Assembly (NCBI RefSeq): GCF_009870125.1
Contig: NC_046680.1
Location: 9,548,001-9,612,000 of the forward strand
Direction: 5' to 3'
Length of the DNA: 64,000 bases
DNA from: Drosophila pseudoobscura
Lineage: Eukaryota > Arthropoda > Insecta > Diptera > Drosophilidae
Positions 12,384-22,515 of the stretch are shown here, piece after piece. The translations under genes were made by a program, and so were the position numbers. Position 1 is the first letter of the stretch, and the number at the start of each line of letters is the position of its first letter. The notes under the pieces were generated by a model. It was not told the origin of the DNA. It did not search any database and saw nothing but the letters and a program-made list of their open reading frames with translations.

Positions 12384-12432
12384 TACTGCTGAATCCAAGT
12401 TCAGCCAAGTTTTATTTACAAATTCGGACGAA

Positions 12433-13386
12433 ATGGGCGAGCGCAAGGGACAAAATAAGTATTACCCGCCCGACTATGATCCAAAGAAGGGCGGACTCAA
12501 TAAATTTCAGGGCACGCATGCCCTGCGGGAACGTGCCCGGAAGATCCACCTGGGCATCATTATCATCCGCTTTGAGATGCCCTACAATATCTGGTGCGAC
12601 GGCTGCAAGAACCACATCGGGATGGGTGTGCGCTACAATGCGGAGAAGACCAAGGTGGGAATGTACTACACCACACCGATCTACAAGTTTCGCATGAAAT
12701 GCCACTTGTGCGACAATCACTTCGAGATCCAAACGGATCCAGGCAATCTCGACTATACCATTCTCTCTGGGGCGCGACGGCAGGAGAACCGCTGGGATCC
12801 GCTGCAGAATGAGCAGGTTGTGCCGGAGACGAAGGAGGTGCAGAAGCGGCTCTTCGACGACGCCATGTACAAGCTGGAGCACCAGGCCAAGGATGCTAAA
12901 GCTGCCGCCGATGCCAAACCTGTGCTCCAGAAACTGTTCGAGCGCAACCAGAGCGTGTGGGACGACACCTACGAAGCCAACTGCCGCCTTCGGTCCGAGT
13001 TCCGGCATCAAAAGAAGGAGCTAAAGGGCCAGCAGGAACTGGATCGCCAGCTGCTGGCTAAGAGCAGTCTAGACGTTGCCCTTCTGCCGGAAACAGATCA
13101 GGACAGGCAAATGGCGGCCTTGATGAAGCTTCAAACCAAATCGGCCATTGAGCGGGAATCAGAGCAGCGTCTCGATCTACTCATGCAACCGGCATTGCCA
13201 GGAGCCACAGCGACAACCTTCGGCGGCCTGAAGCGGCAAAAGGTTCTCAACACACAGCTGCAGGTCCAGGATTTGGGCATCCGGCGCAAACAATCTGACC
13301 AGTCCGAAGAAGCTCCATCACCGCCTGCAAAGTCCTTGAGTCTGGTGGGCGACTACTCCTCCTCGGATAATGACTCCAACAGTTAA
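12433..13386 (+). CDS. CG15084: CCDC130 / YJU2B homolog, splicing-associated zinc protein
   Basis: A single-exon frame of 317 residues. The start MGERKGQNKYYPPDYDPKKG is the family signature of CCDC130 (YJU2B), a relative of the yeast step-one splicing factor Yju2/Cwc16 that associates with the spliceosome in the nucleus. Two CxxC pairs (Cys55/58 in WCDGC and Cys90/93 in CHLC) form the expected zinc site. The middle is helical and charged, and the Ser-rich C-terminus is acidic (SSSDNDSNS). The stop is followed within about 40 bp by AATAAA-type signals. It converges with the EB1-like gene, with only 63 bp between stops, so the 3' UTRs probably overlap. Confidence 0.94.
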   Translation: MGERKGQNKYYPPDYDPKKGGLNKFQGTHALRERARKIHLGIIIIRFEMPYNIWCDGCKNHIGMGVRYNAEKTKVGMYYTTPIYKFRMKCHLCDNHFEIQTDPGNLDYTILSGARRQENRWDPLQNEQVVPETKEVQKRLFDDAMYKLEHQAKDAKAAADAKPVLQKLFERNQSVWDDTYEANCRLRSEFRHQKKELKGQQELDRQLLAKSSLDVALLPETDQDRQMAALMKLQTKSAIERESEQRLDLLMQPALPGATATTFGGLKRQKVLNTQLQVQDLGIRRKQSDQSEEAPSPPAKSLSLVGDYSSSDNDSNS

Positions 13387-13449
13387 TGCACAATATGTAG
13401 ATTTAATAATACAAAATAAAATAAGAACAACAATGACATTATAAACACC

Positions 13450-14284
13450 TCAATACTCTCCATCAGCCTCCGGCTCGACCATTTCACTATTGGAGACGGC
13501 ATTTCCATTGATTCCTTGAATTTCTGCAGAGGGCTGGCCATCCATGGTCTTATAAAGCACGGTATAGATGCGGCTGCAGAACTCCGCGTGATTGTTGCTG
13601 TTTGTCACGTCGTCCATCAGGCGTTCGATTTGGAGCAGCTTGTTGTAGCACTCGTCGCGTGTTACTATGGCACCGTCGATCTTGATGCTCAAGGTCTGCA
13701 TCTCGCTCATCAGGTCCCTTGTGGTGAGATCTTCCTCTGCGCCCGTTCCGTTAGATGGTGGCGACACTGCTTTGGCTAGTTCCTTAGCGAAGCCGCGCGG
13801 CTTTATTGGTTTCGGAATGGGCGCATTGGCAGCCGATTTGATGTTCTCCAAGCCCGGAGCCTGCGAGTCGAAGAACTTCTTGAACCACTGCAGAAACTCA
13901 AAGTTGTCCTGGAAGCGGCCCTTGATCAAGCGATCGATGGGCACTGCTTTGTCCAGCTTGAGGCGGGTAAAGGCGCTCTGAAACAACTTGAGATTGTGGA
14001 GGCATTCGTGCTCCAGCTTTGCGCTCATCTTCACGCGCTTCAGGTTGATGCAGTTGGGGAAGATCAGCTCCATCATTTGGCAGTAGGCAACACCTAAGAG
14101 AAGAGCATTGGCCCTAAGTAAGAACATCGCCAGCGTGCGCACGCAGTATCTTACCTGAGCTCAGCTCTTCGATCTTTTTGAAGTGGCCCTGCACCATGGT
14201 ATTGACCCATTGCAGCATGTCATGGCGCGACATGTTCTCTCCGTTGCTGCTGGTTAGGGCTACGGTCAATTTAAGGTCACTCAT
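13450..14284 (-). CDS. Divergent EB1-family microtubule end-binding protein
   Basis: Two exons, 14284-14155 and 14093-13450, join to 257 residues. Exon 1 starts MSDLKLTVALTSSNGENMSR and continues RHDMLQWVN, as in the EB1 calponin-homology domain, which runs to about residue 130 with the conserved FLQWFKKFFD. After a linker (GFAKELAKAV) comes an EB homology coiled coil (about 185-235, with CYNKLLQIE in place of the usual FYxxKLRxIE). The chain ends GEY, like the terminal EEY/F that recruits CAP-Gly proteins. Several substitutions and the shorter length mark it as a paralog and not Eb1 itself. The fly EB1 family includes tissue-restricted members, so a testis-biased role is possible but only inferred. 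Confidence 0.88.
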
Positions 14285-14561
14285 TGTGCGATATTACCGT
14301 TTATGTCCACTGAAAGATTTTTTGGGCTAGACCGCTTGAGTTTCAAACGGAAAATTGACTGCTGATTGATTTTCGGAAAGTCAAACTTATGTATGTGGAG
14401 CGAGGCCTGCCTACTCTACACGTAAATTTGTTCAGTTTTCCTTTGCTCTACTATCGTTTGTTTCCTTTGTCCTTACTTTCTGCCGCCACTTTTCGATTGT
14501 CCGACCATTTCCAATGCTTCCATTCCAGGATGTAGAGACGTGCAGGGATATGATATTCGTG

Positions 14562-14583
14562 CTATCGATCGGAGCTATCGATA
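14562..14583. promoter_or_regulatory. DRE pair (TATCGATA) near the EB1-like gene
   Basis: An exact TATCGATA palindrome (14576-14583) and a near copy (14563-14569) lie about 280 bp upstream of the EB1-like start and 40 bp beyond the stop of the first JHEH gene. DREF binds such elements at growth-related promoters, so they most likely serve the EB1-like gene. Confidence 0.5.
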
Positions 14584-14624
14584 TCAGCAGAGCGGGCCTT
14601 TTTATTTAACTTAAAAAAATAAAA

Positions 14625-16225
14625 CTACAGTGGCTTAATATTAAACTTCTGTTCAACCTTCTTGACGAACTCTAGGAAATCCTTGTGCAGCACTTTGGGC
14701 ACCTCGAGGGCAGCAAAGTGTCCGCCCTGTTTGTGATACGTGCTGTGTATCAGGTTCGGGAACTTATCCTTCAGCTGAATATCCAGGAAATGCATGATAT
14801 CGCTCTTGAAGCGGGCACACCCAGTTGGTACCGGGGTGGGGACGCGCTCCAGCAGCAGTCCACGCTGCTCCTTGCTGTAGGCCTCGGCGTACAGGCGCTG
14901 CGAGGTGGTGATTGAGTTGGTCAGATAGTAGATCATCACGTTGTCCAGCAGGGCGTCCATCGTGTAGCGCTTCGTGATGCCGCCATCGGCCAGGGACCGG
15001 TAGCTGGGATTGGTCCACGTGGAGAACTTTTCCAGAATATAGGCGGCCAGGCCGACTGGGTTATCGGTGAGGGCTGCGCCAACGGTGTCCGGCTTGGTGG
15101 CCTGCAAGTGGAAGTAACCGCTCTCCTCAATCAGATAGCTCAGCTGGCGCGACTTTGGGAAGAATAGGTCCTCGAAGCCACTGGGCACAAAGAGACTGGG
15201 CCATAGCCCGGCCAGCGCACCCATTACATGGGACTTGGGGCTCATGCTGGTGCACATATTGGAGTGATAGCCGAGGACCTTCTCCGGGTAGAGGGTGGCC
15301 ATGTGGCTGCCAATGATGCTGCCCCAATCGCCGCCCTGAATGAAGTACTTATCGTACCCCAGGCGTGCCATAAGGTTGCTCATTATCACGGCCACTTGGG
15401 CAGGTCCAAGCCCCTTACGTGACGTGCCCTGTGGGGGGAACAGTGAGATAGTTACATGGAGATTATTATGGTTTTAATATAAACCTACCTGGGACCAGCC
15501 ATAGCCTGGCAAACTGGGCACAATCACGTCGAAGATGTACTTGTTGTTCTTATCCAGATTGGACTGATGGAGCAGGTGAATCAGATCGTAGAACTCGCGG
15601 ACCGATCCCGGCCAGCCGTGCAGCAGGAGCACCGGATAGTGCTGCTTGCCCACCTTGTTCTCGTCGTAGACCATCAGGTGGAGGAAGTGCATGCGTAGCC
15701 TGAAATTGTCAATCAACACTATCATTCGACTCGCTCTGGTGGCTGATAAGAGCTTATCGCCTCACCCCTGAATATCGGTGGTGAAGTGATTGAATTGCCA
15801 AAGGAAGACTTCACGTTCGCGCCAACGCGGCAGGTAATCGTCTCTCCAGTACTCCACCACTTCCTTAAGATAGTCCGTGTTGAATCCGTACTCAAAGGCC
15901 ACACCCTCCAGTGGGGGAGTGAGGCGCAGAGTGCGATTCAAGCGAGTAAACAAATCCGTGACGGTCTACGGAAGGCACGGTCAGAATGTACTTCATACTT
16001 TTCTTAGAAGCTTACCTTCTCCGGATAGCTGAGCCGATTGCCAATCACCTCCGAGCTGTTGGCCAGATAGGCTGCATAGTCCTTGGGCTGGGCCTCATCG
16101 CCCCACCATTCCTGCGGATCCAGTTTCGGGGCAGGCAAATCTGCCCAGAGCTGGCTGACATTCTTATAGATTAGGCCGCCGCCAATGGCCAACACCAGCA
16201 CCAGAATTTTCAGTGTGACGGACAT
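14625..16225 (-). CDS. Jheh: Juvenile hormone epoxide hydrolase, tandem copy A
   Basis: Four exons (16225-16016, 15965-15766, 15699-15489, 15428-14625) join to 474 residues, the normal length for microsomal epoxide hydrolase family members. An N-terminal membrane anchor (about 3-20, LKILVLVLAIGGGLIY) is followed by the N-terminal EH segment and the alpha/beta hydrolase core: oxyanion loop HGWPG (164-168), nucleophile Asp ~241 in QGGDWGS and catalytic His ~444 in GGHFAALE. It hydrolyses the epoxide of juvenile hormone, and probably xenobiotic epoxides, at the ER membrane. It is the most 3' of three same-strand copies. I cannot say which of Jheh1-3 it is. Confidence 0.93.
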
Positions 16226-16995
16226 AACGAAGCGATTACCTTATACCGCCAGAGTTCAACTCACAATGACCGGTCCCGCCGTCGCCCAATCGGACTATAG
16301 CAAATGGCATGCTGACTATCAATTCTCCTAGACTGCAGCTCTGTCCCAGAAATGAGTATTATTGTGGTGGGCGCAGCTCTCGAACATTTAACTCATGATG
16401 ATAAGCATTTTTGTTTGACAAACTAATGCCCTACGCCGGCCCCGAAGAGTTGATCAGTTAAGGCATATCGTGGGGTGTACTTTGGATCTACTTGAAACTC
16501 TGTAGGGGCTCTCCGGATCGTTAAAGTCTGGGGCGTGTTTTTGGGCGAGAGTGATCATGGAGAGGGTCGTCGTTAAATGATATATTTTGCGACGCAGCTG
16601 AAACGTAGACGTACCCCCAGTCCCACAGGTAGCCTAAGCTTCTGCTCTCTTATTAGGAACTGGCTTGGGGGTATTTCGATGTGAAAAAAGCTTTGATAGA
16701 GGGTATACAATGCGCAACCGTTGCTAAGGTATTCTGATCTCCACATATTATGTAAGAGTTGTCTGAGCTCTGATAAATATATATGTACATATATGTATTC
16801 GTAGGGACTCTTGTAGTATGCGTAGCTCTTCAACTTTCGGTTTTCACATAAGATAAGACCAGTGTTATCATATAGTTTGGGTTTATTTTAATTTTCAAAA
16901 CAGATATCGCCATTCTTAATAGCGGTGAATGCGATTGTTTAAACAGAGAGAAACATAAGCGTATTTATTGCATTCCAAGCGAATACGAAATTCGA
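16226..16995. other. Spacer between JHEH copies A and B
   Basis: No gene is seen in these 770 bp. They hold the promoter side of copy A and the 3' flank of copy B. AT-rich ATATATGTACATATATG near 16777-16797 is the only notable low-complexity stretch. Confidence 0.6.
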
Positions 16996-18694
16996 TTAGA
17001 GATCGGCTTTCTGCACAAAGGCCGTGAAGTCTGCGTACAGCTGCTCCGGTAGCTCGAAGGCCGGAAAATGTCCGCCGTCCTCGAAATAGGTGCTGTGCAC
17101 CAGATTGGGGAATTTGTTGGCCAGAATGGCATCGGGGGTGTGTGCGATTTCATGGGCGAATCGAGTGCATCCAGTCTTGGCCGTAATGGGCACCGAGTCG
17201 ACAGCCAGGGAAGATTGTGCCTTGTTCATCGACTCGGAGTACAGGCGCATGGAGGTGGTGATCGAGTTGGTCACATAGTAGATCATGACGTTGTCCAGGA
17301 GCTGGTCGTAGGTAAAGCGCTTGGTAAGGCCGCCATCTGGTAGTGCCATGAACGCGGGATTCGTCCACGTGGAGAACTTTTCCAGGATGTAGGAGGCCAG
17401 CCCAATAGGGTTATCGATCAGAGCATTGCCCACAGTGTCCGGCTTGGTGGCCTGGATGTGGGCATAGCCCATCTCCTCCATGATGGTCTTGAAGAGGCCA
17501 CCAGCGCCCCTGTAGAAATGCGCGAACTGGCCGTCGACGAACCAGCTGGGAAAGACAAAGGACAGGACCAGCTTCAGGTTGCCCATGGGACTGTTGTTGC
17601 CGCACATGTTCGAGTGATAGCCGAGCACATTCTCCGGGAAAAGCCCGGCCACATTGGAGCCTATCAGCGAGCCCCAGTCACCGCCCTGGACGAGAAACTT
17701 CTCAAAGCCCAGACGCAGCATCAGATTACGCATCACCACTGCCACTTGGGCCACTCCAAAGCCAGTCTTTGAAGATCCCTAATAGCAGAAGGAGGAGAAG
17801 CAGTCATGTTACTGATGGGATGTCCCGTGAAAAGCGTTTTCATCTTAGACCTACCTGAGACCATCCATAGCCCGGCAGGCTGGGCGCAATCACCTCGAAG
17901 ACGTAGTCGCTCTTGTCGCTCGGCGTGGTCAGCAGGGGAATGAAATCGTAGAATTCGCGAACGGTGCCCGGCCAGCCGTGCATCAAGAGCAGGGGCAGCA
18001 CCTTCTTGCCCTGCTTTCCGGCCTCCTTGCTCGGCTTGGCATGAATAAAGTGAATTTTCAATCTGCAAAAAGGTGCAACAGGGGTTAGCAGGAGGTTACC
18101 AATGTCAATTGTTAATGCGTTCCAAATGGCAAACTAAATATGCATGAACCGAGAACTCGTTTTCATTCGTTAGAACTCTCAATACGAAGAATGAGGTGAA
18201 TGAGCTGAGCAGCTGCGCCTTCATCTACTCACCCCTGTATCTCGGTTTGGAAGTGATCCAGTTTCTTCAGATACTGCTCGCGCTCGCTCCAGTTGGTCAG
18301 ATAGGTATCTCGCCAGTATTTCACCACCTGGCGCAGCTCATTCGCATTGAATCCGTACTCAAAGCCCACACCCTCCAGCGGTTCCTGCAGCTTCAGAGGA
18401 CGACTCAGTTGGCTCTTCAGATCGGCTATTACCTGGGGAACAAAGCATCATCATCAGATCACTTAGAAGTACAACAGATGAATTGTCCCTTACCTCTGGA
18501 TTGACGGTGATGTCATACGGCAAGATGGCCTTGTTCTCCTTGTAGATCTGCTTGCCTAGCTTTGGTCCCCAGTAGGCATTGTTGTCGAGGTCGGGCCGCT
18601 TGCCGGGCGCCGCCAGATCGCGGTAGTTCTTGTAGCCAACGGCGACCAGCAGAGCCAGGCCTCCGATCAAAAATCGGACAAATACATTCGACAT
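16996..18694 (-). CDS. Jheh: Juvenile hormone epoxide hydrolase, tandem copy B
   Basis: Four exons (18694-18494, 18432-18233, 18062-17855, 17778-16996) join to 463 residues with the same intron positions as copy A. The start MSNVFVRFLIGGLALLVAVG is a membrane anchor. HGWPG, QGGDWGS and the C-terminal GGHFPAFE carry the oxyanion loop, nucleophilic Asp and catalytic His, so an active enzyme is expected. The function is that of copy A. An ATG three codons upstream (MRIMSNV) exists, but MSNV gives the cleaner anchor. Confidence 0.93.
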
Positions 18695-19370
18695 GATGCG
18701 CAATTTTTGTATACTATTTAACTTTATTTCAATTGCAGCCGATCGGCTCGAAATACCAGACAGAATTAATTTTGGTTTGCCAAACTCACAGCGCACGAAA
18801 GCTTTCGCCGGCGCGCTTTTGGCTTCTGTTTTAAGCTTTGCAATCACAGCTGCACACTGCGAAGCGAGCATGACGAGGCGATATTGTTCCAAAAGCTTTG
18901 GATCTCAATTGAGCGCTGGCGATTCATGCTTAGAATGTTAATGGATATCTCTATGAAATATAAATGTGTTCTACATGATGACGATCTAGCAGTTGAATTA
19001 TCAATTGGCACTGTGTGCCGGCCCTACCCGTTTGTCCATGGGTGGACTATGATCACCAACAATTTGAATTATCAACAGTGAAAAGCTCTCGTTCCAGACA
19101 ACGAAACGATACACCCGTACAAAAGGCGATCACAGCTGTTTTTGATATCAGCTTTTACGAGCATTGCCAACAAATTGTTTATTTTTGTTTGATCGTAAAT
19201 ATTTTGTGGAATTCGGTGCATAAGAACTTCGCTTAGGATCGAACCAATTGAAGTAATGATTCTGATGGAATTCCATGATCAATTAAGAGAACGTTTCTCC
19301 GAGAAACAAACCCGTACACCCCTTCCAAAATTAATCTCCATATCTTTGCTAATCATACAAAAAAACTACT
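18695..19370. other. Spacer between JHEH copies B and C
   Basis: No gene is seen in these 676 bp. They hold the promoter side of copy B, including GATATC and TGATCA-type motifs, and the 3' flank of copy C. Confidence 0.6.
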
Positions 19371-20900
19371 TTATTTTGGCTTCTCACCGTGGAGACCGAT
19401 CTTGCCAACGAAGGCGGTGAAATCCTGGTACAGCATGGCAGGCATCTCCATGGCGGCAAAGTGGCTGCCCTGCTGGAAGTACATGGAGTGCTTCAGGTTG
19501 GGGAACTTGTCGCGCAGCTGCCAGTCCGTGACGGAGGGCAGATCGTAGCGGAAACGGGAGCAGCCCATGGGCACGGGCGTGGGCACTCGGTCCAGCTGCA
19601 GATCGCGGTACGCCTTGGACACGTTCTCCGCGTAGAAACGGACCGAAGTGGTGATCGAGTTGGTCAGGTAATAGACCATCAGGTTGTCCAGCACCGGCTC
19701 GAGGCCAAAGACGGTGACGATGGCCCCAAAGTCCTGCTGCATGCCGGGATTGGTGCAGTACTGGAACTTCTCGAGGATGTAGGCGGCCAGGCCTACCGGG
19801 CTGGTGGCGAGGGCAGCACCAATGGTGTCCGGCTTGGTGGCCTGGATGTGGAAGTAGCCGCTCTCCCGCAGCAGGTCCGCGTACTTGTCCCACACGGGGA
19901 AGTGGTGGTCGTAGAAGAAGCGCGAGGGAATAATCTTTTCCGAGAAGTAGGTGCCATAGATTCCCTTGAGGATGGCCAATGGCGAGTTGAGGACGCACAT
20001 GTTGGAGTGATAGCCGATCACGTTCTCCGGATAGAGGGTGGCCAGGTTGCTGCCGATGATGCTGCCCCAGTCGCCGCCCTGAATGAAGAACTTCTTGTGG
20101 CCCAGACGCAGCATCAGGTTCCTCATCACGGTGGCCATTTCGGCGGCATTGAATCCGGGACGAGTGGCAGCCTACGCACGGGTATAGAACAAAGCATCAG
20201 CAAGGGTATATCGCTGGTTGGGAGCAAAAGGAGCTTACATCAGACCATCCGTAGCCCACCAGGGAGGGAGCCACCACCTCGAAGGCATAGTCCGTCACGT
20301 TCTGGTCGTTGGTCAGCATGGGAATAATGTCGTAGAACTCACGCACCGATCCCGGCCAGCCGTGCAGCAGCAGCAGAGGATAGACATGCTTCTTGGCGGC
20401 TGCCTCCGCGCTAGCCTTCTCGCGAATAAAGTGAATATTCAGGCTGCACAGAATGAAAAATCAAATTAAAGTACAACGCAGAACAAGCGACATACGAACC
20501 CCTGGATCTCGGTGGTGTACTGCTTGAATTTGTTGAACAGCTCCTGGCGCTCATCCCATTTGGTCAGATACTTGTCGCGCCAGTACTCAACAAACTGGTC
20601 CAAGGCATAGGAGTTGAAACCGTACTCGAACGAGATGCCGTCGAGTGGCTCGGCGAGCCGCAGGGTGCGATTCAGCTGCTGGCGCAGATCCTCGATCTCC
20701 GCCTGTGGCACGTCCAGACGGAACTCGTAGATCTTCTTGTCGGGCACATAGCTTTTGGCCTCGCCGGGACCCCAGTACGTGCTGTCGCTGAACTCCGGCT
20801 TCGGTAGCGGACGTGTCAGCTCCGAAAACACCAAGTAGCCGTAGCCGACAAAGGCTCCGAACACGGCCACAATCACCCCGAACACTATCAGGCACTTCAT
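19371..20900 (-). CDS. Jheh: Juvenile hormone epoxide hydrolase, tandem copy C (one intron fewer)
   Basis: Three exons (20900-20500, 20443-20239, 20171-19371) join to 468 residues. The first exon continues straight through the point where copies A and B are interrupted (VPQAEIEDLRQQL). MKCLIVFGVIVAVFGAF forms the membrane anchor; a start six codons upstream (MRQWAE) is possible. HGWPG, QGGDWGS and GSHFAAME supply the oxyanion loop, nucleophile and His; one Gly of the GGH context is Ser. The intron 1 donor is GTTCGT, weaker than in its sisters. It is the head of the cluster, 1.2 kb from the first diptericin and divergent from it. Confidence 0.92.
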
Positions 20901-21842
20901 TTCTGCCCACTGCCGCAATTAGCTCTTGGCTTGAATTCAAATGAGCTTCGAGCACCTCACAGATAACGACCTAAATCCACGTCGTAGCTGGCACAACCGC
21001 ACTCCCAGAGAGTCGATATTGAACTGACTAGCGGAGACCCGGCTCCATTCCTCGTCGATGTCCAAAGCTCTATCAAAACGTAATGTCTCTCTCCTTATAC
21101 TATAAACTAATAATAAATTTGATAAAGCCAGGTACAGTGGGACTAGGTTCGACCTTTCTCCCTGATCTTTGATCTCCGAGCTCTGCGGCTATTGACTGTT
21201 TACACTTTTACTCAGCTAAGTGAGTGGCTGGCCTTAGGCCACATGTCAATAGGCGAAGTCTCAGATATTATTAGTTGCATACACTTATTCTAAGAGATTA
21301 ATTCTCTTGCTCCTTCAGTCGGTTTAATATACAACCCATCATTGTATCGTGAATCGTTTCGGATATATCTTCTTGTTAGGATGTATTTCAGAATACTCGT
21401 AAGGTAGCCTTTTAATAGCTCCACACCAAGGTGCGATTGGGGTTCGTCTTCCACTTGCACACGTCTGCACCTTGAATGGGCCATTGATTTGACTGCGAGA
21501 TACGCTGACCCACACACTTGCAGATACATAGTACGTGTATCTGTGGGAGAATCGGGAGTAGTCTCAGCTACTTATAAGCAAGTCATATCTTATCTGGGAG
21601 CCCACCTATTTATTGGTAAGCGCTGTGCCGGCAAATGATCATAAATCTCAGCCCTGCTGCCGCCGCTGATGTGGCCGTTGCGGGTAGAGCGAAAACTGAA
21701 TGAATTCGTGTGTCCGGCCGATCAGTGGGCCACGTGGATACTACTCGTTTCAATAATTGGTAGGTACTCGAGACAGCCCTCTTATGGCAGATACTCGTAG
21801 ACATTTGGATTACTTTTCCGATGTACTTTCTTCATTCTCTTA
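20901..21842. other. Intergenic DNA between the JHEH cluster and the first DptA
   Basis: No gene is supported. The left part is the promoter side of JHEH copy C. The remainder is unremarkable, with several short open frames that have no coding character. Confidence 0.55.
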
Positions 21843-21928
21843 AATTAGGAGCGAAATTATCCGAAGGATTAGTAGTTTCCATTTCCGTTTTTTCATATGC
21901 GATGCGAATGCATATATGGAATCTCAAT

Positions 21929-22126
21929 GGGATCTCCCTTGCTTTTATTTGTAGAGTCTGATAAAGAGTCTGCTAATCGTTGAGGCAAATAAAATGAGCG
22001 AAATCCCCGTTGGGGGATGCACACGTCAGATATCAGTGGGATGACCTGCGGATGACCCACCCGTGGGGCAGGGACCACAATCCGGACTATATAAAGGAGC
22101 AGTGGGCCGGCAGAGAAGGTATCAGT
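21929..22126 (+). promoter_or_regulatory. Immune-type promoter of DptA copy 1
   Basis: GGGATCTCCC (21929-21938) fits the Rel/Relish consensus GGGRNYYYYY. TGATAA (21959-21964) is a GATA site of the kind used by Serpent in fat body. A second kB-like half site lies in GAAATCCCC (near 22000). TATATAAA (22088-22095) and a TCAGTT initiator (22122-22127) place transcription start near 22124, 25 bp before the ATG. Confidence 0.72.
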
Positions 22127-22148
22127 TAACGAAGCCACTCCAATCAAG

Positions 22149-22457
22149 ATGCAGTCTACAATCGTCCTCGCTCTGCTCTGCTGCATTGTCGGTGCTGTGG
22201 TGGCATATCCGGCCGAAGACATGACGATGCCCTCGACGCCATCTCCTCGCTATCCCCTCAACTTGCAGGGCGGCGGCGGGGCCCAGGAGCGCGAGGGATT
22301 CAACTTTGGAGTGCGTGGCAGCGAGAACGTGTGGAGGAGCGACAACGGGCGGCACGAGATCGACGTGAACGGCGGATATGCCCAGCGTCTGGGCGGACAG
22401 TGGGGCAACTCGGAGCCGAGCTACAGCTTTGGCACCAACTACCGCTACAGATGGTAG
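22149..22457 (+). CDS. DptA: Diptericin A, copy 1
   Basis: A single-exon precursor of 102 residues: signal peptide (1-19, ending VVA), a short YPAE pro-segment of the dipeptidyl-peptidase-trimmed type, a Pro-rich segment (STPSPRYP) and a Gly-rich attacin-like domain (LQGGGG to the C-terminal YRYRW). Diptericins are secreted from fat body under the IMD pathway and act on Gram-negative bacteria. Arg68 in SDNGRHE aligns with the D. melanogaster residue-69 site, where Ser/Arg alleles differ in resistance. It differs from copy 2 at V55, A78, S93 and F94. An ATTAAA signal follows at about 22506. Confidence 0.95.
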   Translation: MQSTIVLALLCCIVGAVVAYPAEDMTMPSTPSPRYPLNLQGGGGAQEREGFNFGVRGSENVWRSDNGRHEIDVNGGYAQRLGGQWGNSEPSYSFGTNYRYRW

Positions 22458-22515
22458 ACATCTCCCTCTCCTCCACCTTTGTATTACCGAACTATTTCTA
22501 AAATATTAAAAATAT

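Larger units (their letters stand above)
21843..22515 (+). repeat. Segmental duplication carrying DptA, copy 1
   Basis: From the GCGAAATTATCCGAAGGATT region through the promoter, 5' UTR, coding region and start of the 3' UTR, the sequence aligns with 24820-25475. Similarity is loose at the left edge, complete across TATA to mid-coding, and fades after the stop codon. The offset is about 2.97 kb. Confidence 0.85.

Noticed and set aside
22122-22355. Open frames antisense to both DptA genes and to DptB
   Set aside because: They arise from the GC-rich codons of the diptericins. They lack splice, start or polyA signals of their own.
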